Shown one piece after another: positions 1-9,923 of a stretch of 64,000 nucleotides of DNA. Origin of the DNA: Alteromonas sp. RKMC-009 (GTDB lineage Bacteria; Pseudomonadota; Gammaproteobacteria; Enterobacterales; Alteromonadaceae); assembly GCF_003584565.2 (NCBI RefSeq), contig NZ_CP031010.1:3720001-3784000 (forward strand). Direction: 5' to 3'. How positions within the stretch are numbered: the stretch's first letter is position 1; every line of letters starts with the position of its first letter. The notes under the pieces are model-generated. The model had not been told where the DNA came from and made no database searches. It saw only the letters and a list, made by a program, of their open reading frames with translations. The position numbers and the translations under genes are program-made.

Positions 1-1153
1 CAGAAGGTATTGATGCAAAGGGCACATCTTCATCGGGATCAAACATGCCGAGTTTAAAGCGGGTTTTAAATAGCCTGCTTACCGCCTGGTCTATTAACGA
101 CTCATCAATAAAACCTTTCTGTACCGCAAAGATGAGGTTAGCAAAACTGCTTAACCGGCCAGTGCCGCAATTCAAATCGGTTCCGCTGGTTACTGCCCAG
201 GCAGCTGCAGCTGCAGGAGATGCAGTGACGTTGTGTGCCTTAGGATCGTAAAAATCAGCTATAGCACCGCAGTCTGACATTACATGACCATCGAATCCGT
301 ATTTACCTCTCAGAATTTCTTTCAGAAGCATATCGGAACCACAAGCAGGCGCATCATTTACACGATTGTAAGCGCACATAACTGCTTCTACATTTGCTTC
401 TGTAACAGCCTTTTCAAAAGCTGGCAGGTAAGTCTCGTAAAGGTCTTTATCTGAAACAACATAATTGTCAGAATGGCGGGAAATCTCAGGGCCGTTGTGA
501 ACAGCAAAGTGTTTAGCTGTTGCTGCAGTTTTTAAATACTTATCATCATTGCCTTGCAGACCGGTGATAAAAGAAACCCCAAGTTCTCCTGTAAGATAGG
601 GATCTTCGCCGTAGGTCTCCTGACCTCTACCCCACCGCGGATCGCGAAAAATATTTATATTCGGGGACCAGTAAGTCAGACCGGTGTAACGGTAACTAAG
701 TCCGTCCTGTTTAAATTCGTGGTGCTTCGCTCTACCTTCGTCGGAAATCACCGTAGCGACCTGATTCAAAAACGCCCTGTCCCACATCGCCGCCAACCCG
801 ATTGCCTGTGGAAACACTGTCGCTTCTCCGGCTCTGGCAACACCATGTAACGCTTCATTCCAATAGTCATACGCCGGTACTCCCAGCCGCGTGATGGCGG
901 GGGCATCGTTGTACATCTGTGCAACTTTTTCCTCCAGCGTCATACTTTCTACCAGTGCATTAACCCGGCTATCAAGTGGAAGTGCCGTATTCAGATAATC
1001 CGGCTGATTGTGACCCGTTGACTCAGCACGCACAACTTGCTGAGAGTGAACTTTAGTGCAGGATGCCAATGTTAAGGCAAGGGGAATTATTGCCAGTGCA
1101 AATCGCTTTTTAAAAGAACTGACAGCAGGTTTGACGTCTTCCATGTAACTCAT
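1..1153 (-). CDS. GH3 beta-xylosidase/beta-glucosidase-like lipoprotein (C-terminus outside window)
   Basis: The frame is open from an ATG at 1153 to the window edge, giving 384 residues of the N-terminal catalytic barrel. The N-terminus carries a lipoprotein signal ending in LASC, so the enzyme is probably anchored in an outer or inner membrane facing the periplasm. The motifs YDYWNEALHGVAR, KHFAVHNGPE and VMSDCGA are those of glycoside hydrolase family 3; Asp294 in SDC is the expected nucleophile. The WNEALHG and SDC forms are typical of the beta-xylosidase branch rather than the SDW beta-glucosidases, but substrate is inferred. It lies downstream of manD and the GH67 gene on the same strand, which fits removal of xylose from xylo-oligosaccharides. 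An in-frame ATG at 1144 is a possible alternative start that would leave the signal intact. Confidence 0.9.
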   Translation of the reverse strand, partial: MSYMEDVKPAVSSFKKRFALAIIPLALTLASCTKVHSQQVVRAESTGHNQPDYLNTALPLDSRVNALVESMTLEEKVAQMYNDAPAITRLGVPAYDYWNEALHGVARAGEATVFPQAIGLAAMWDRAFLNQVATVISDEGRAKHHEFKQDGLSYRYTGLTYWSPNINIFRDPRWGRGQETYGEDPYLTGELGVSFITGLQGNDDKYLKTAATAKHFAVHNGPEISRHSDNYVVSDKDLYETYLPAFEKAVTEANVEAVMCAYNRVNDAPACGSDMLLKEILRGKYGFDGHVMSDCGAIADFYDPKAHNVTASPAAAAAWAVTSGTDLNCGTGRLSSFANLIFAVQKGFIDESLIDQAVSRLFKTRFKLGMFDPDEDVPFASIPS

Positions 1154-1297
1154 GATTATCTCACATTTGTAAACAATGAGAACACGATACCCCAACACTA
1201 TTCGTGAACAAGCGGGCCACTTCAAAACGTAAATAAGATGTAAAAAAACGCCATCAGAACACAAATAAAATTGAGATGAAGTCCCGCTGAAGGATTT

Positions 1298-2506
1298 CTA
1301 CCAGTTCCACAACGTGCCATCCTCCAAACGATTCACAGGCAGCATTGCCCGCTTATAGGGATATTTTTTCGCAAGCGATTCATCAATATCCACACCATGA
1401 CCCGCTGACTCTCCGGGAGTGAAAAAACCCCTTTCAAATTTATAATCGAAAGAGAATACTGACTCCATCTCTCGCGTATATGGCATATGCTCCTGAATAC
1501 CAAAATTTGGTACCCAGTAATCAAAATGCATTGCCGCGCCCATACACACAGGCGACAAATCCGTTGCCCCATGAAACCCTGTTTTAACGTGATACAGACT
1601 CGCAAAGTCGGCTAATCTTCGCATTTGAGTAATGCCACCCGCATGCACCAGCGTCGAACGGATATAATCGATATATTGCTCTTGTATTAAAGAGCGGCAA
1701 TCGTGAATAGAATTAAATACCTCTCCTACTGCCAGAGGTGTAGTCGTATGTTCACGAATTAAGCGAAAGCTCTCCTGATTTTCTGCAACAACGGCATCTT
1801 CCATCCAGAACAGATGGTACGGTTCCAGTTCCTTACCAAGCCGCGCCGCTTCAATAGGCGTTAAGCGGTGATGTACATCATGTAACAAGTGAATGTCGTC
1901 ACCATACTGGCTGCGGACGGCGTCGAAAAGTTTAGGCATAAAGTTCAGATACTTATGCGTACTCCATACACTTTCTGATGGAAGGTCAGCGTCTGCCGGT
2001 TCATATTTTCTGCCATCTTTGGCAACACCGTAAGTACTTGCCAGACCCGGGATCCCTGACTGCACCCGTACTGCCTGATACCCTGCGTCAATGGCTTTAC
2101 CAACGGCATCCAGGGTCGACTCGATACATACGCCGTCAGCATGGGTATAAGTCATGATCCTGTCGCGACTACGCCCGCCCAATAATTGATAGAGAGGCAG
2201 GTTGGCTATTTTTGCCTTAATGTCCCATAACGCAATGTCGACGGCAGCAAGGGCAGTCATTCCCACGGGGCCACGCCGCCAGTAAGCGCCGCGATACAAA
2301 AACTGCCAGATATCTTCTATACGTTGCGGATCTTTTCCGATAAGAACAGGAATAATATGATCTTCAAGATAGCTGACTACGGACAATTCTCTACCGTTAA
2401 GTGTTGCGTCTCCGACGCCATACACCCCCTCATCAGTCATCACTTTCAACGTTACAAAATTGCGGCCGGGCGAACACACAATGACCTTAGCGTCGATAAT
2501 TTTCAT
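1298..2506 (-). CDS. manD: D-mannonate dehydratase, enolase superfamily (ManD/RspA type)
   Basis: Converts D-mannonate to 2-keto-3-deoxygluconate in the cytoplasm, a step of glucuronate catabolism. The 402-residue length and active-site positions match the characterised ManD enzymes: metal ligands Asp210 (HDVHH), Glu236 (WMED) and Glu262 (VGEV), with His212 and Tyr159 at the catalytic positions. This exact spacing separates true mannonate dehydratases from low-activity relatives sharing the fold, although some family members act on gluconate. It sits 50 bases after the GH67 alpha-glucuronidase, so its substrate probably derives from the (4-O-methyl)glucuronic acid released there. Uronate isomerase and mannonate reductase genes are not in the window and must lie elsewhere. 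Confidence 0.92.
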   Translation of the reverse strand: MKIIDAKVIVCSPGRNFVTLKVMTDEGVYGVGDATLNGRELSVVSYLEDHIIPVLIGKDPQRIEDIWQFLYRGAYWRRGPVGMTALAAVDIALWDIKAKIANLPLYQLLGGRSRDRIMTYTHADGVCIESTLDAVGKAIDAGYQAVRVQSGIPGLASTYGVAKDGRKYEPADADLPSESVWSTHKYLNFMPKLFDAVRSQYGDDIHLLHDVHHRLTPIEAARLGKELEPYHLFWMEDAVVAENQESFRLIREHTTTPLAVGEVFNSIHDCRSLIQEQYIDYIRSTLVHAGGITQMRRLADFASLYHVKTGFHGATDLSPVCMGAAMHFDYWVPNFGIQEHMPYTREMESVFSFDYKFERGFFTPGESAGHGVDIDESLAKKYPYKRAMLPVNRLEDGTLWNW

Positions 2507-2556
2507 CGACTGACTCCTTAAAAAAATAATATACAGTGAACATTATTGAGACCATG

Positions 2557-4713
2557 TCAGCCCTGACCCGGAGCATGGGGAAAAGATCTTGCTTTCAGTT
2601 CGGCAAGTGAGTGTTTTGGTGTAAACCACTTTGCCGGTATGGGACGCTCAGAAAATTGTTGAAAATACAGCACACACGCATCACGCCACCAAATTGCTTC
2701 TTTCTCCTGAATATCCAGCGCCATCTGTACCTGACGGAATTGCAGAGGGTCAATCTGTCCTTCTAAATCATCCCATTTAGCGGCCATTTCACTAACTTGT
2801 TCTGCGCCCTGAAAATAGCGGTAAACCAACTCATCCCACAATGGACGGCCGCTGGATTCAACCTCAAAATCCCAGGGCAAGTGGTGAAACCAGAGCAGGT
2901 ATTTTTCGGGTGTACTTTGGGGATTTGACCACAGCTCCTTTAAAGGAGAAAAATATTGTTCTGTGGCATTCACGCCTTCGGGTGTACGGTCAAACCCGAT
3001 ACCGTCTTTCGCCGCACGATGATAGTAAGTCGAATTCCAGTCATCCCGTCCGAGACTATCAACCCAGGGACCTGGTCCGTAATGGTGGCCAGCTCCCATG
3101 ATGTGATGTAAGCCTAACGGTGTCATGACATCTACCACGGTTTGATGGCTGGTCATCATCATATTCGTGATAGCTGCCACTGCGCTCTTTTCATTGCTGA
3201 GTGTCATACGCACCCAATCTTCTGCGACCTCTGACGCTTTGCTTTCAGGATCCCAGGCCATGCGACCAAACACATACCAGTTCGACTGCAGTATGATATG
3301 CCCTGTCCAGTTGCGGTCAGTGCCGATATTCGACACGCCCGCCATGCCGCTAATCCGATGGTCAAACAGTTCACCATCGATAACTTTAGCAACCGTACTC
3401 CCTTCACCCTTTGCATATGTATCAGACTGCAGAACCTCCTCATACATTGGGCCCAGATAAACAAAATGTGTACTGAATCCCAAATATTCCATAGTAATTT
3501 GGAACTCCATCATCAGTGGTGTTTCTGGCATAGCACCGAATAAAGGACTAAAAGGTTCCCTCGGTTGAAAATCAATCGGGCCGTTTTTTACCTGAACCAG
3601 TACGTTTTCATCAAACTTTCCGTCAAGAGGTGTAAACTCTGAATACGCTTGTTTGGAACGCTCTTCGCCTTTCTCATTGGCGTAAACAAAAGCTCGCCAC
3701 ATAACATTTCCACCAAACGGAGCAAGTGCCTTCGCAAGCATATTCGCACCTTGTGCATGAGTACGGCCAAAATCCCCCGGCCCGGGTTGTCCCTCAGAAT
3801 TCGCCTTTACCAGGAATCCGCCGAAATCGGGTATATCTGCATAAATCTCTGCCACTTTATCCTTCCACCACTGCTGAACTTCGGGATCTATTGGATCTGA
3901 TGTGGACAAATTACCAATGAGTTGCGGCGAACTGAATTTCACAGATAGATAAACCCTAATTCCATAAGGTCTGAACAGATCAGCCAGTACTTTCACCTTC
4001 TCAAGATAATGGGGAGTCAATATGAGAGGGTCCGCATTGACATTATTAAGTACTGTGCCGTTGATACCAACTGACGCGTTGGCTCTGGCATAATCAACAT
4101 ACCGCTGATACCGGTATTCAGGTAATTTGTGCCAATCCCAAATAGACTGCCCCGCATATCCACGCTCTACATGGCGATCAAGATCATCCCAATGATTGAG
4201 CACTCTTAAGGAAATTTTTGGGGCCGATATGATATTAAGTGCATGCAAAGGCTTGTGTAACTGTACCTCTTTCAGAAGTCTGAATACCCCGTAAAGCGCC
4301 CCGGCATCAGTGTTAGCCAGCACCACTATTTTTGTTTCATTGTTATTCGTAACTTGTTTAACAATGTAACCTTCCCCTTCTGCCCGGCCAATATTGACGG
4401 AATACCGCTCAGCGAGTTGAGTTGCATTTTCACCACTGGCCACGAGTAAAGTGGCCTCGTCCGCACCCACATGGCGGGAACGATTTATCATATTACCAAG
4501 AGCGAATTGTAGTTCTTCTCTGGCGACCTGCATGGTGTCTGAATCACCGTAGACATGGTAATTTCCTAGCAATTCAGTATAACTTTTTAACAGCTCAGAT
4601 TGCTGTATAGCATCGTATTTGAGCCAGAGACGGTATCCATCTTCTCCGTGGAACAAATTTGAAGCAAATCCGCATTGTGACACTAGCAGGAAAAAAACGA
4701 TCAGATACTTCAT
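2557..4713 (-). CDS. aguA: GH67 alpha-glucuronidase
   Basis: Releases 4-O-methyl-D-glucuronic acid from the terminal xylose of glucuronoxylo-oligosaccharides. The 718-residue protein has the full family 67 layout: N-terminal domain, (beta/alpha)8 barrel from about residue 170 and a helical C-terminal domain. Expected catalytic acid Glu307 lies in ANSEGQPGP; the paired base carboxylates are Asp381 (GPIDFQPREP) and Glu403 (MMEFQI). I chose the ATG at 4713 because it follows AAGGACG and opens a signal peptide (MKYLIVFFLL), so the enzyme is probably periplasmic; the frame stays open 35 codons further upstream without such support. It is the first gene of a likely operon with manD and the GH3 gene. 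Confidence 0.94.
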   Translation of the reverse strand: MKYLIVFFLLVSQCGFASNLFHGEDGYRLWLKYDAIQQSELLKSYTELLGNYHVYGDSDTMQVAREELQFALGNMINRSRHVGADEATLLVASGENATQLAERYSVNIGRAEGEGYIVKQVTNNNETKIVVLANTDAGALYGVFRLLKEVQLHKPLHALNIISAPKISLRVLNHWDDLDRHVERGYAGQSIWDWHKLPEYRYQRYVDYARANASVGINGTVLNNVNADPLILTPHYLEKVKVLADLFRPYGIRVYLSVKFSSPQLIGNLSTSDPIDPEVQQWWKDKVAEIYADIPDFGGFLVKANSEGQPGPGDFGRTHAQGANMLAKALAPFGGNVMWRAFVYANEKGEERSKQAYSEFTPLDGKFDENVLVQVKNGPIDFQPREPFSPLFGAMPETPLMMEFQITMEYLGFSTHFVYLGPMYEEVLQSDTYAKGEGSTVAKVIDGELFDHRISGMAGVSNIGTDRNWTGHIILQSNWYVFGRMAWDPESKASEVAEDWVRMTLSNEKSAVAAITNMMMTSHQTVVDVMTPLGLHHIMGAGHHYGPGPWVDSLGRDDWNSTYYHRAAKDGIGFDRTPEGVNATEQYFSPLKELWSNPQSTPEKYLLWFHHLPWDFEVESSGRPLWDELVYRYFQGAEQVSEMAAKWDDLEGQIDPLQFRQVQMALDIQEKEAIWWRDACVLYFQQFSERPIPAKWFTPKHSLAELKARSFPHAPGQG

Positions 4714-4938
4714 AACGTCCTTAAAATATTTTACGCGTATATTAATCCGGCAAAAATAAGGCATCCTGAGCAGCAGTATAACTAACCTTATTTCATGAAA
4801 ACCAAGAGTTAACCTCATATAAATTCATTGTTAATAATAAGGTAACTACCTCATACTTTTTTTATGAAAAATGTTTATTGCCTTTGTGTTTTTTTGAGTT
4901 ATCTCACTCACATTGCTTCAGAAGTCTGAATCTTTATC

Positions 4939-4965
4939 AAAAAAAAGCCAGCGACATGCGCTGGC
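4939..4965 (-). terminator. Rho-independent terminator after the sugar porter gene
   Basis: Perfect 7-bp stem GCCAGCG/CGCTGGC (4947-4953 with 4959-4965) and loop acatg. On the minus strand it is followed by eight T residues. It ends the GH43-porter transcript before the GH67 promoter. Confidence 0.85.
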
Positions 4966-5007
4966 AAAATGGGAACTTGCATTCAATGGTTTATCCGAAG
5001 AAACAGA

Positions 5008-6438
5008 TTACCCCTCCATATTTTCGAGCTCTCTGCCCTTCGTCTCGTGTATGAAACGAATAACAAATATGACTGAAAGCAATGCGAAAAATGTATACAG
5101 CCCGTATGCGCCTGCCAGGCCGGTCCCTGCCAACAATACTGGAAAGGAAATAGTAATCATAAAGTTACACGTCCATTGCACAAGACCGCTGACAGCCAGG
5201 CCGGAACCTCGTATCTGATTCGGAAACATTTCACCCAGCATAACCCACATAACCGGTCCCCAGGACATATTAAAGAAGAAGACATACAGGTTCGCAGAAA
5301 CCAGGGCTAATGTACCCCACTCTCCCAGTATGAGTTTGCCGCCGGCCCCCTGAGAGGCATTCATAAAAGCGACTACCAGCACACCGAGAGTCAGAGTCAT
5401 GCCTATCGATCCCCACTTCAGCAAGGGTTTACGTCCAATTTTATCAATGACGAGGAGGGTCAACACACAAGCTGAAATACTGATAGCTCCGCTTAGAACG
5501 TTGATAAGTAACGCGTCAGACTCAGAAAAGCCAACGGCCTGCCATAGCACTGCTCCGTAGTAAAAAACTACGTTAATACCCACAAGTTGCTGGAATGCAG
5601 CCAGACCCAGACCCACCCACACAACCGGGCGCACTCTGCCGGCTGTTTTATCAAACAGATCCTTTAGTCGTGGACGATGGTCGTGAGAAAGTGATTTTTT
5701 TATTTCAATGAACTTTTCTTGTGCAGCATCTTCGCCAAGCAGCTTCCTGAGCACTTTTCGGGCGCGTTCTGGCTGATTACCCGAAACGAGAAACCTTGGA
5801 CTCTCAGGAATAAACCATAGCATCACGAAAAACAAAGTAGCCGGAATCAGCTCTATCCAGAACATCCAACGCCATGCTTCAAAATTTAACCACAATTTAT
5901 TTGTCGAGCCTGCCGCTTCGCCGGCAAGAATGTAGTTACTTAAAAATGCTGAGAACAAACCACTCAGAATAGCAATTTGCTGAATACTCGTCAGCATTCC
6001 CCGGTACCGGGCAGGAGAGACCTCCGAGATATAAGCTGGTGCCATTACAGAAGCAGCCCCGACAGCAAGGCCGCCTGCTACACGATAAATTACAAACTCA
6101 AAAGAGGATGTAGCAACACCTGAGCCCCAGGCACTCACAATGAACAATACCGAAGAGACAATCAGTAAAGTTCTGCGGCCATATTTGTCAGCAAAACGAC
6201 CAGCAAAGAAAGCGCCGGCTGCGCATCCTAGTAACATGCTGGATACATTAAACCCGGTTCCGGCGCTTTGTGAGTTAAATGCCTTTTGCAGCCCGTCAAC
6301 TGTGCCATTAATGACACCACTGTCAAATCCGAAGAGAAAACCACCGATGGTTGCAACAATACTAATAAACACAACAAAACTAATATTGTCTTCCGTGGCT
6401 TTATCCATACTTGCCGTCTGAGCAGTTGATTCCAACAT
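5008..6438 (-). CDS. MFS sugar porter (xylose or xylo-oligosaccharide/H+ symporter type)
   Basis: A twelve-helix inner-membrane transporter of the sugar porter family. Family signatures are visible: GGFLFGFDSG in helix 1, DKYGRR in the first cytoplasmic loop, PESPRFL after helix 6, DKIGRKP in the second half and the final ETKGRELE. Length is 476 residues. The ATG at 6438 overlaps the TGA of the GH43 gene by one base (TGATG), implying translational coupling; the frame extends one GTG codon upstream. Pairing with a GH43 lipoprotein and nearby GH67/GH3 genes makes xylose or a pentose the likely substrate, but the porter family also moves glucose, galactose and arabinose. Confidence 0.9.
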   Translation of the reverse strand: MLESTAQTASMDKATEDNISFVVFISIVATIGGFLFGFDSGVINGTVDGLQKAFNSQSAGTGFNVSSMLLGCAAGAFFAGRFADKYGRRTLLIVSSVLFIVSAWGSGVATSSFEFVIYRVAGGLAVGAASVMAPAYISEVSPARYRGMLTSIQQIAILSGLFSAFLSNYILAGEAAGSTNKLWLNFEAWRWMFWIELIPATLFFVMLWFIPESPRFLVSGNQPERARKVLRKLLGEDAAQEKFIEIKKSLSHDHRPRLKDLFDKTAGRVRPVVWVGLGLAAFQQLVGINVVFYYGAVLWQAVGFSESDALLINVLSGAISISACVLTLLVIDKIGRKPLLKWGSIGMTLTLGVLVVAFMNASQGAGGKLILGEWGTLALVSANLYVFFFNMSWGPVMWVMLGEMFPNQIRGSGLAVSGLVQWTCNFMITISFPVLLAGTGLAGAYGLYTFFALLSVIFVIRFIHETKGRELENMEG

Positions 6439-7559
6439 CACTTCTGCCCTAAGTAAGGATCAATGGTTACGATAGAGCCGTCCGGATTATAGGTAAGCTC
6501 TGTCATTTTCACACTTCGCAGGTGAGTTTGACCATCTGATAATGAGCTATCGTGATAGAACAGGTACCACTTTCCTTTGAACTCAGCGATTGAATGATGA
6601 TTGGTCCATCCTATAACTGGCTGCAGAATCACCCCCTGATAAGTAAACGGGCCATACGGATTGTCACCCGTCGCATAAACAATTTTATGTGTATCACCTG
6701 TAGAGTAAGAGAGATAATATTTACCCTTATATTTGTGCATCCAGGCTGCTTCAAAGAAACGGCGATCGTTATCTCCTTGCAAAATTGGGTTACCTTCTTT
6801 ATCCAGCAACTCAATTTCTTTAGGTGTTTCTGCGTAGGACAGCATATCAGCGGCCATTTTCGCAATACGAGGTTTTACCGCTGGTGCATTATCTGCGGGA
6901 TAGACATCTTCAGCATTATAGGAACCACCTTCATAGCGTTGTAGTTGTCCTCCCCATATGCCTCCGAAGTACATGTAATAAGCCCCGTCATCGTCTTTAA
7001 ATACGGCAGGGTCCATGCTGTAGCTTCCCTCAATGGGTTCAGCCTCTGGCACGAAGGGGCCTTCAGGTTTGTCACTTGTGGCAGCACCGATATGAAAAAC
7101 ATCGTTTTTGTCTTTCAGGGGAAAGTAGAGGTAATAAGTCCCGTCCTTATAAGCTGCATCCGGAGCCCACAACTGTCGGCCGGCCCAGGGAATATCCTTC
7201 ACAGATAAAGCCACACCGTGATCTGTCACTTCACCGCCGACCTCATCCATACTGAGTATATGATAATCACGCATGTCAAAATGATCGCCATTGTCATTTT
7301 GGGGAATCCCTGATTCCACATCGTGTGACGGGTAAATGTACAGGCGTCCGTTGAAAACATGTGCAGAAGGATCTGCGGTATAAATATGTTCAACAAGAGG
7401 ATCGCTTAATCCACTTTTTACTGAGTTTTTATCTCCGGAATGTTTTTGAACCGGAATATCTTTGTCTTCAACATCTTGTTGTTGTGGCTGACACGCTGTC
7501 AGAACGAGTGCAGACAGGATCGCTGAAAAGGTTAAAGAGAGTTTAGGTTGAAACGTCAT
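6438..7559 (-). CDS. GH43 glycoside hydrolase lipoprotein (beta-xylosidase/arabinofuranosidase)
   Basis: A five-bladed beta-propeller hydrolase of family 43, 373 residues, with a lipoprotein signal ending LVLTAC (Cys23) followed by a short charged linker. The three family carboxylates can be placed: base Asp63 in TADPSAHVF, Asp183 in SMDPAVF and acid Glu270 in FFEAAWMH. The family acts on xylose or arabinose side chains and ends of xylan or arabinan. It is translationally coupled to the sugar porter, so the released pentose would be taken up at once. Subfamily, and therefore arabinosidase versus xylosidase activity, cannot be decided by eye. Confidence 0.88.
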   Translation of the reverse strand: MTFQPKLSLTFSAILSALVLTACQPQQQDVEDKDIPVQKHSGDKNSVKSGLSDPLVEHIYTADPSAHVFNGRLYIYPSHDVESGIPQNDNGDHFDMRDYHILSMDEVGGEVTDHGVALSVKDIPWAGRQLWAPDAAYKDGTYYLYFPLKDKNDVFHIGAATSDKPEGPFVPEAEPIEGSYSMDPAVFKDDDGAYYMYFGGIWGGQLQRYEGGSYNAEDVYPADNAPAVKPRIAKMAADMLSYAETPKEIELLDKEGNPILQGDNDRRFFEAAWMHKYKGKYYLSYSTGDTHKIVYATGDNPYGPFTYQGVILQPVIGWTNHHSIAEFKGKWYLFYHDSSLSDGQTHLRSVKMTELTYNPDGSIVTIDPYLGQK

Positions 7560-7992
7560 ATTACGCTCCCTGTTATTGATGAAAAATGCATAGCCCGATA
7601 ATGCAGGGAGAGTAAATTAACGGCAATATCAACGGCTGCGAAAACGATAAAAAGACAACGAGGTAATGAATAACATAAACTTCACAACACTATTTTTCCT
7701 ATCACAGCCATCACCACTATAAATTATCTATTTGAACCAAATGGTTGCAAGAACAGAATTTTGTAAGAACGCGTTATCCAGAAGGTGATGTTACCTTAAT
7801 GTTAAACTCACTTAATTTACCTTAGCGGGATTTCAAAATCTGGCGCTACAATGACATAAGCCCCTCAATGCAGATTCTGAAATAATTGCTTTTTCTTTTA
7901 TTTGTATTTAAAGGGATAATGACGTTCGCGATGTTCGTCTGAAGTTTGGACGTGTTACCCGCCATCACTAAAGGAAAGGAAGAGGTGCAATA
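7560..7992. promoter_or_regulatory. Divergent intergenic region with TTACCTTA repeats
   Basis: This 433-base AT-rich gap separates the GH43 gene (minus) from the histidine kinase (plus) and shows no convincing coding frame. TTACCTTA occurs twice, at 7791-7798 and 7817-7824, 26 bases apart, and its complement TAAGGTAA at 4838-4845 lies upstream of the GH67 gene. This could be a direct-repeat activator site shared by the two xylan operons, but the element is short. The kinase start is preceded by a purine-rich ribosome site (GGAAGAGG). Confidence 0.35.
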
Positions 7993-9891
7993 ATGTCTGA
8001 TACTGAGTCCCTGTTAGATTCCCTCAATACGCTTGTCTGTAAAGCGAACAAGGACGGGTATTACACCTATGTGAATAACTATTGGGTCGTCAGTTTAGGC
8101 TGGAGCCTCGATGCACTGAAGAGTCAGCCCTTTTTATCTTACGTTCACCCTGAAGATCGGGATGTCACCAGCGCCACGTTGGCTGCACTTTTCAATAGTA
8201 AATGCACGGTTGAGGGATTTCGGAACCGTTACAAAACTATCTCAGGGGAGTATGTCTGGCTTGAGTGGTTTGCAAAAACCGCCTCAGATTCCGAAATAGT
8301 TGCATCAGCGACTATTATCACCGCGAAGGTGGCATTAGAAGAAGCAGACAGAAAACAAAAAGCATTGTTGCAACAAGCAGAATTGATTGCTTCCTTAGGA
8401 CACTGGAGTGTTGACGTTGTAAATGAAAAGGTATTTTGGTCCGATGAGATATACCGCATTCACGGCGTGAGCAAAAGTGATTATGAACCAACGCTGCAAT
8501 CTGCCATCGATTTTTACCATCCGGACGATATTTCTATTGTTCAGAATTACATTAATGAGGCAATCAAAAAAGGAGAAGGTTGGGAAGTAAAGTTAAGAAT
8601 TGTCCGTCCGTCCGGTGAAGTACGACATGTGCATAGTAAGGGAATGGTAGAACATGACGCGACAGGAAGTATTAGTACTATTTTCGGTACATTTCAGGAT
8701 GTAACTGAACGGGTTAAAAAATCTCTGGAGCTGGAAGCAGCAAAAAGTAAGGCCGAAGTTGCGAATATTGCCAAAAGTCGCTTTCTAGCCACAATGAGCC
8801 ATGAAATTCGTACGCCTATGAATGGTATTTTGGGCACCCTTCAGTTACTTGATGACGAATTGACTAAGTCTTCTGACAGAAAACTCTTAAGCAATGCGCT
8901 TACTTCGTCTTACTACCTGCTTAAGATAGTTAATGACATCCTGGATTTCTCAAAAATTGAGGCAGAGATGTTATCCCTTGAAAAAATAGCATTTTCTATC
9001 AGACAACTGTTAAACGAGGTCGCCTCCAATTTTGTTCCCCGTGCAAAGGCAAAGAACATTGTATTCCGAAGCTCTCTGCAAAAGAATCTACACGATGTTT
9101 GGTTGGGAGACCCGGTAAGAGTAAAGCAAATTATCACGAACCTCATTTCTAACGCAGTAAAGTTCACAGATACCGGTAGCGTCACAGTTGCAATGTACTC
9201 TGAGCAAACCACGGCCTCGTCGGCGTTGACGATTCAGGTTATCGACACAGGTATTGGTATGGAACAAAAAGTAATAGACGGATTATTTGAGAGGTTTACA
9301 CAAGCAGATACATCAACCACCCGCAAATATGGCGGTACCGGCTTGGGAATGGCCATAACAAAAAGCCTGGTAGAACTGATGAATGGCACACTGACGGTGA
9401 CCAGTCAGAAGGATAAAGGGACTACCTTTTCCGTTACTTTACCTCTGGGAAAAGGCGAAAAGGCAGAGCCAATAAAAATATCAAACGCCAGAGCCCCTGA
9501 TCTCACCGGTAAAAAAATTCTCGTTGCCGAAGATAATGATATTAATCAGGTTATCATTACATCAATGCTGGAGAAAACCAATGCCGAAGTCAGGGTAGCG
9601 GAGAATGGACATGAGGCCGTTGAATTAACTCAAATATTTAAACCTGATTTAATTTTGATGGACATTCAGATGCCTCAATTAGACGGCCTTGAAGCCTGTA
9701 AACAGATTCGCCGCGATAACAGCACAATTCCCATACTCGCACTTACTGCTAACGTGATGCCAGAGGACATCAAAACATACCTTGACGGAGGTTTTAATGA
9801 ACATCTCGCTAAACCCGTTGAGGCCGGTAAGCTATACAGTAGACTGGACTTATATTTGCGGAAGAAAACCGCTGATTACCGGCTACGCTAA
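7993..9891 (+). CDS. Hybrid sensor histidine kinase, PAS-PAS-HisKA-HATPase-REC
   Basis: A soluble 632-residue kinase with no membrane segment, so the signal is probably cytoplasmic. Order: PAS (about 5-110), PAS with PAC end (about 130-240, ending FGTFQDVTER), coiled coil, dimerisation domain with phospho-acceptor His270 in TMSHEIRTPMNG, ATPase (N box around 383, DTGIG near 418, GGTGLGM near 447) and a receiver domain with phospho-acceptor Asp557 in LMDIQMPQ and the later Lys in LAKP. There is no Hpt domain or separate response regulator beside it, so the output partner is unknown. It is transcribed away from the GH43 operon; a regulatory link to xylan use is possible but not shown. Confidence 0.93.
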   Translation: MSDTESLLDSLNTLVCKANKDGYYTYVNNYWVVSLGWSLDALKSQPFLSYVHPEDRDVTSATLAALFNSKCTVEGFRNRYKTISGEYVWLEWFAKTASDSEIVASATIITAKVALEEADRKQKALLQQAELIASLGHWSVDVVNEKVFWSDEIYRIHGVSKSDYEPTLQSAIDFYHPDDISIVQNYINEAIKKGEGWEVKLRIVRPSGEVRHVHSKGMVEHDATGSISTIFGTFQDVTERVKKSLELEAAKSKAEVANIAKSRFLATMSHEIRTPMNGILGTLQLLDDELTKSSDRKLLSNALTSSYYLLKIVNDILDFSKIEAEMLSLEKIAFSIRQLLNEVASNFVPRAKAKNIVFRSSLQKNLHDVWLGDPVRVKQIITNLISNAVKFTDTGSVTVAMYSEQTTASSALTIQVIDTGIGMEQKVIDGLFERFTQADTSTTRKYGGTGLGMAITKSLVELMNGTLTVTSQKDKGTTFSVTLPLGKGEKAEPIKISNARAPDLTGKKILVAEDNDINQVIITSMLEKTNAEVRVAENGHEAVELTQIFKPDLILMDIQMPQLDGLEACKQIRRDNSTIPILALTANVMPEDIKTYLDGGFNEHLAKPVEAGKLYSRLDLYLRKKTADYRLR

Positions 9892-9923
9892 ATTATTCAC
9901 CACTCCCATCAACCGGCAAATCG

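Noticed and set aside
554..850. Plus-strand frame opposite the GH3 gene
   Set aside because: The minus frame encodes clear GH3 motifs through this stretch; the plus frame has no family-like sequence.
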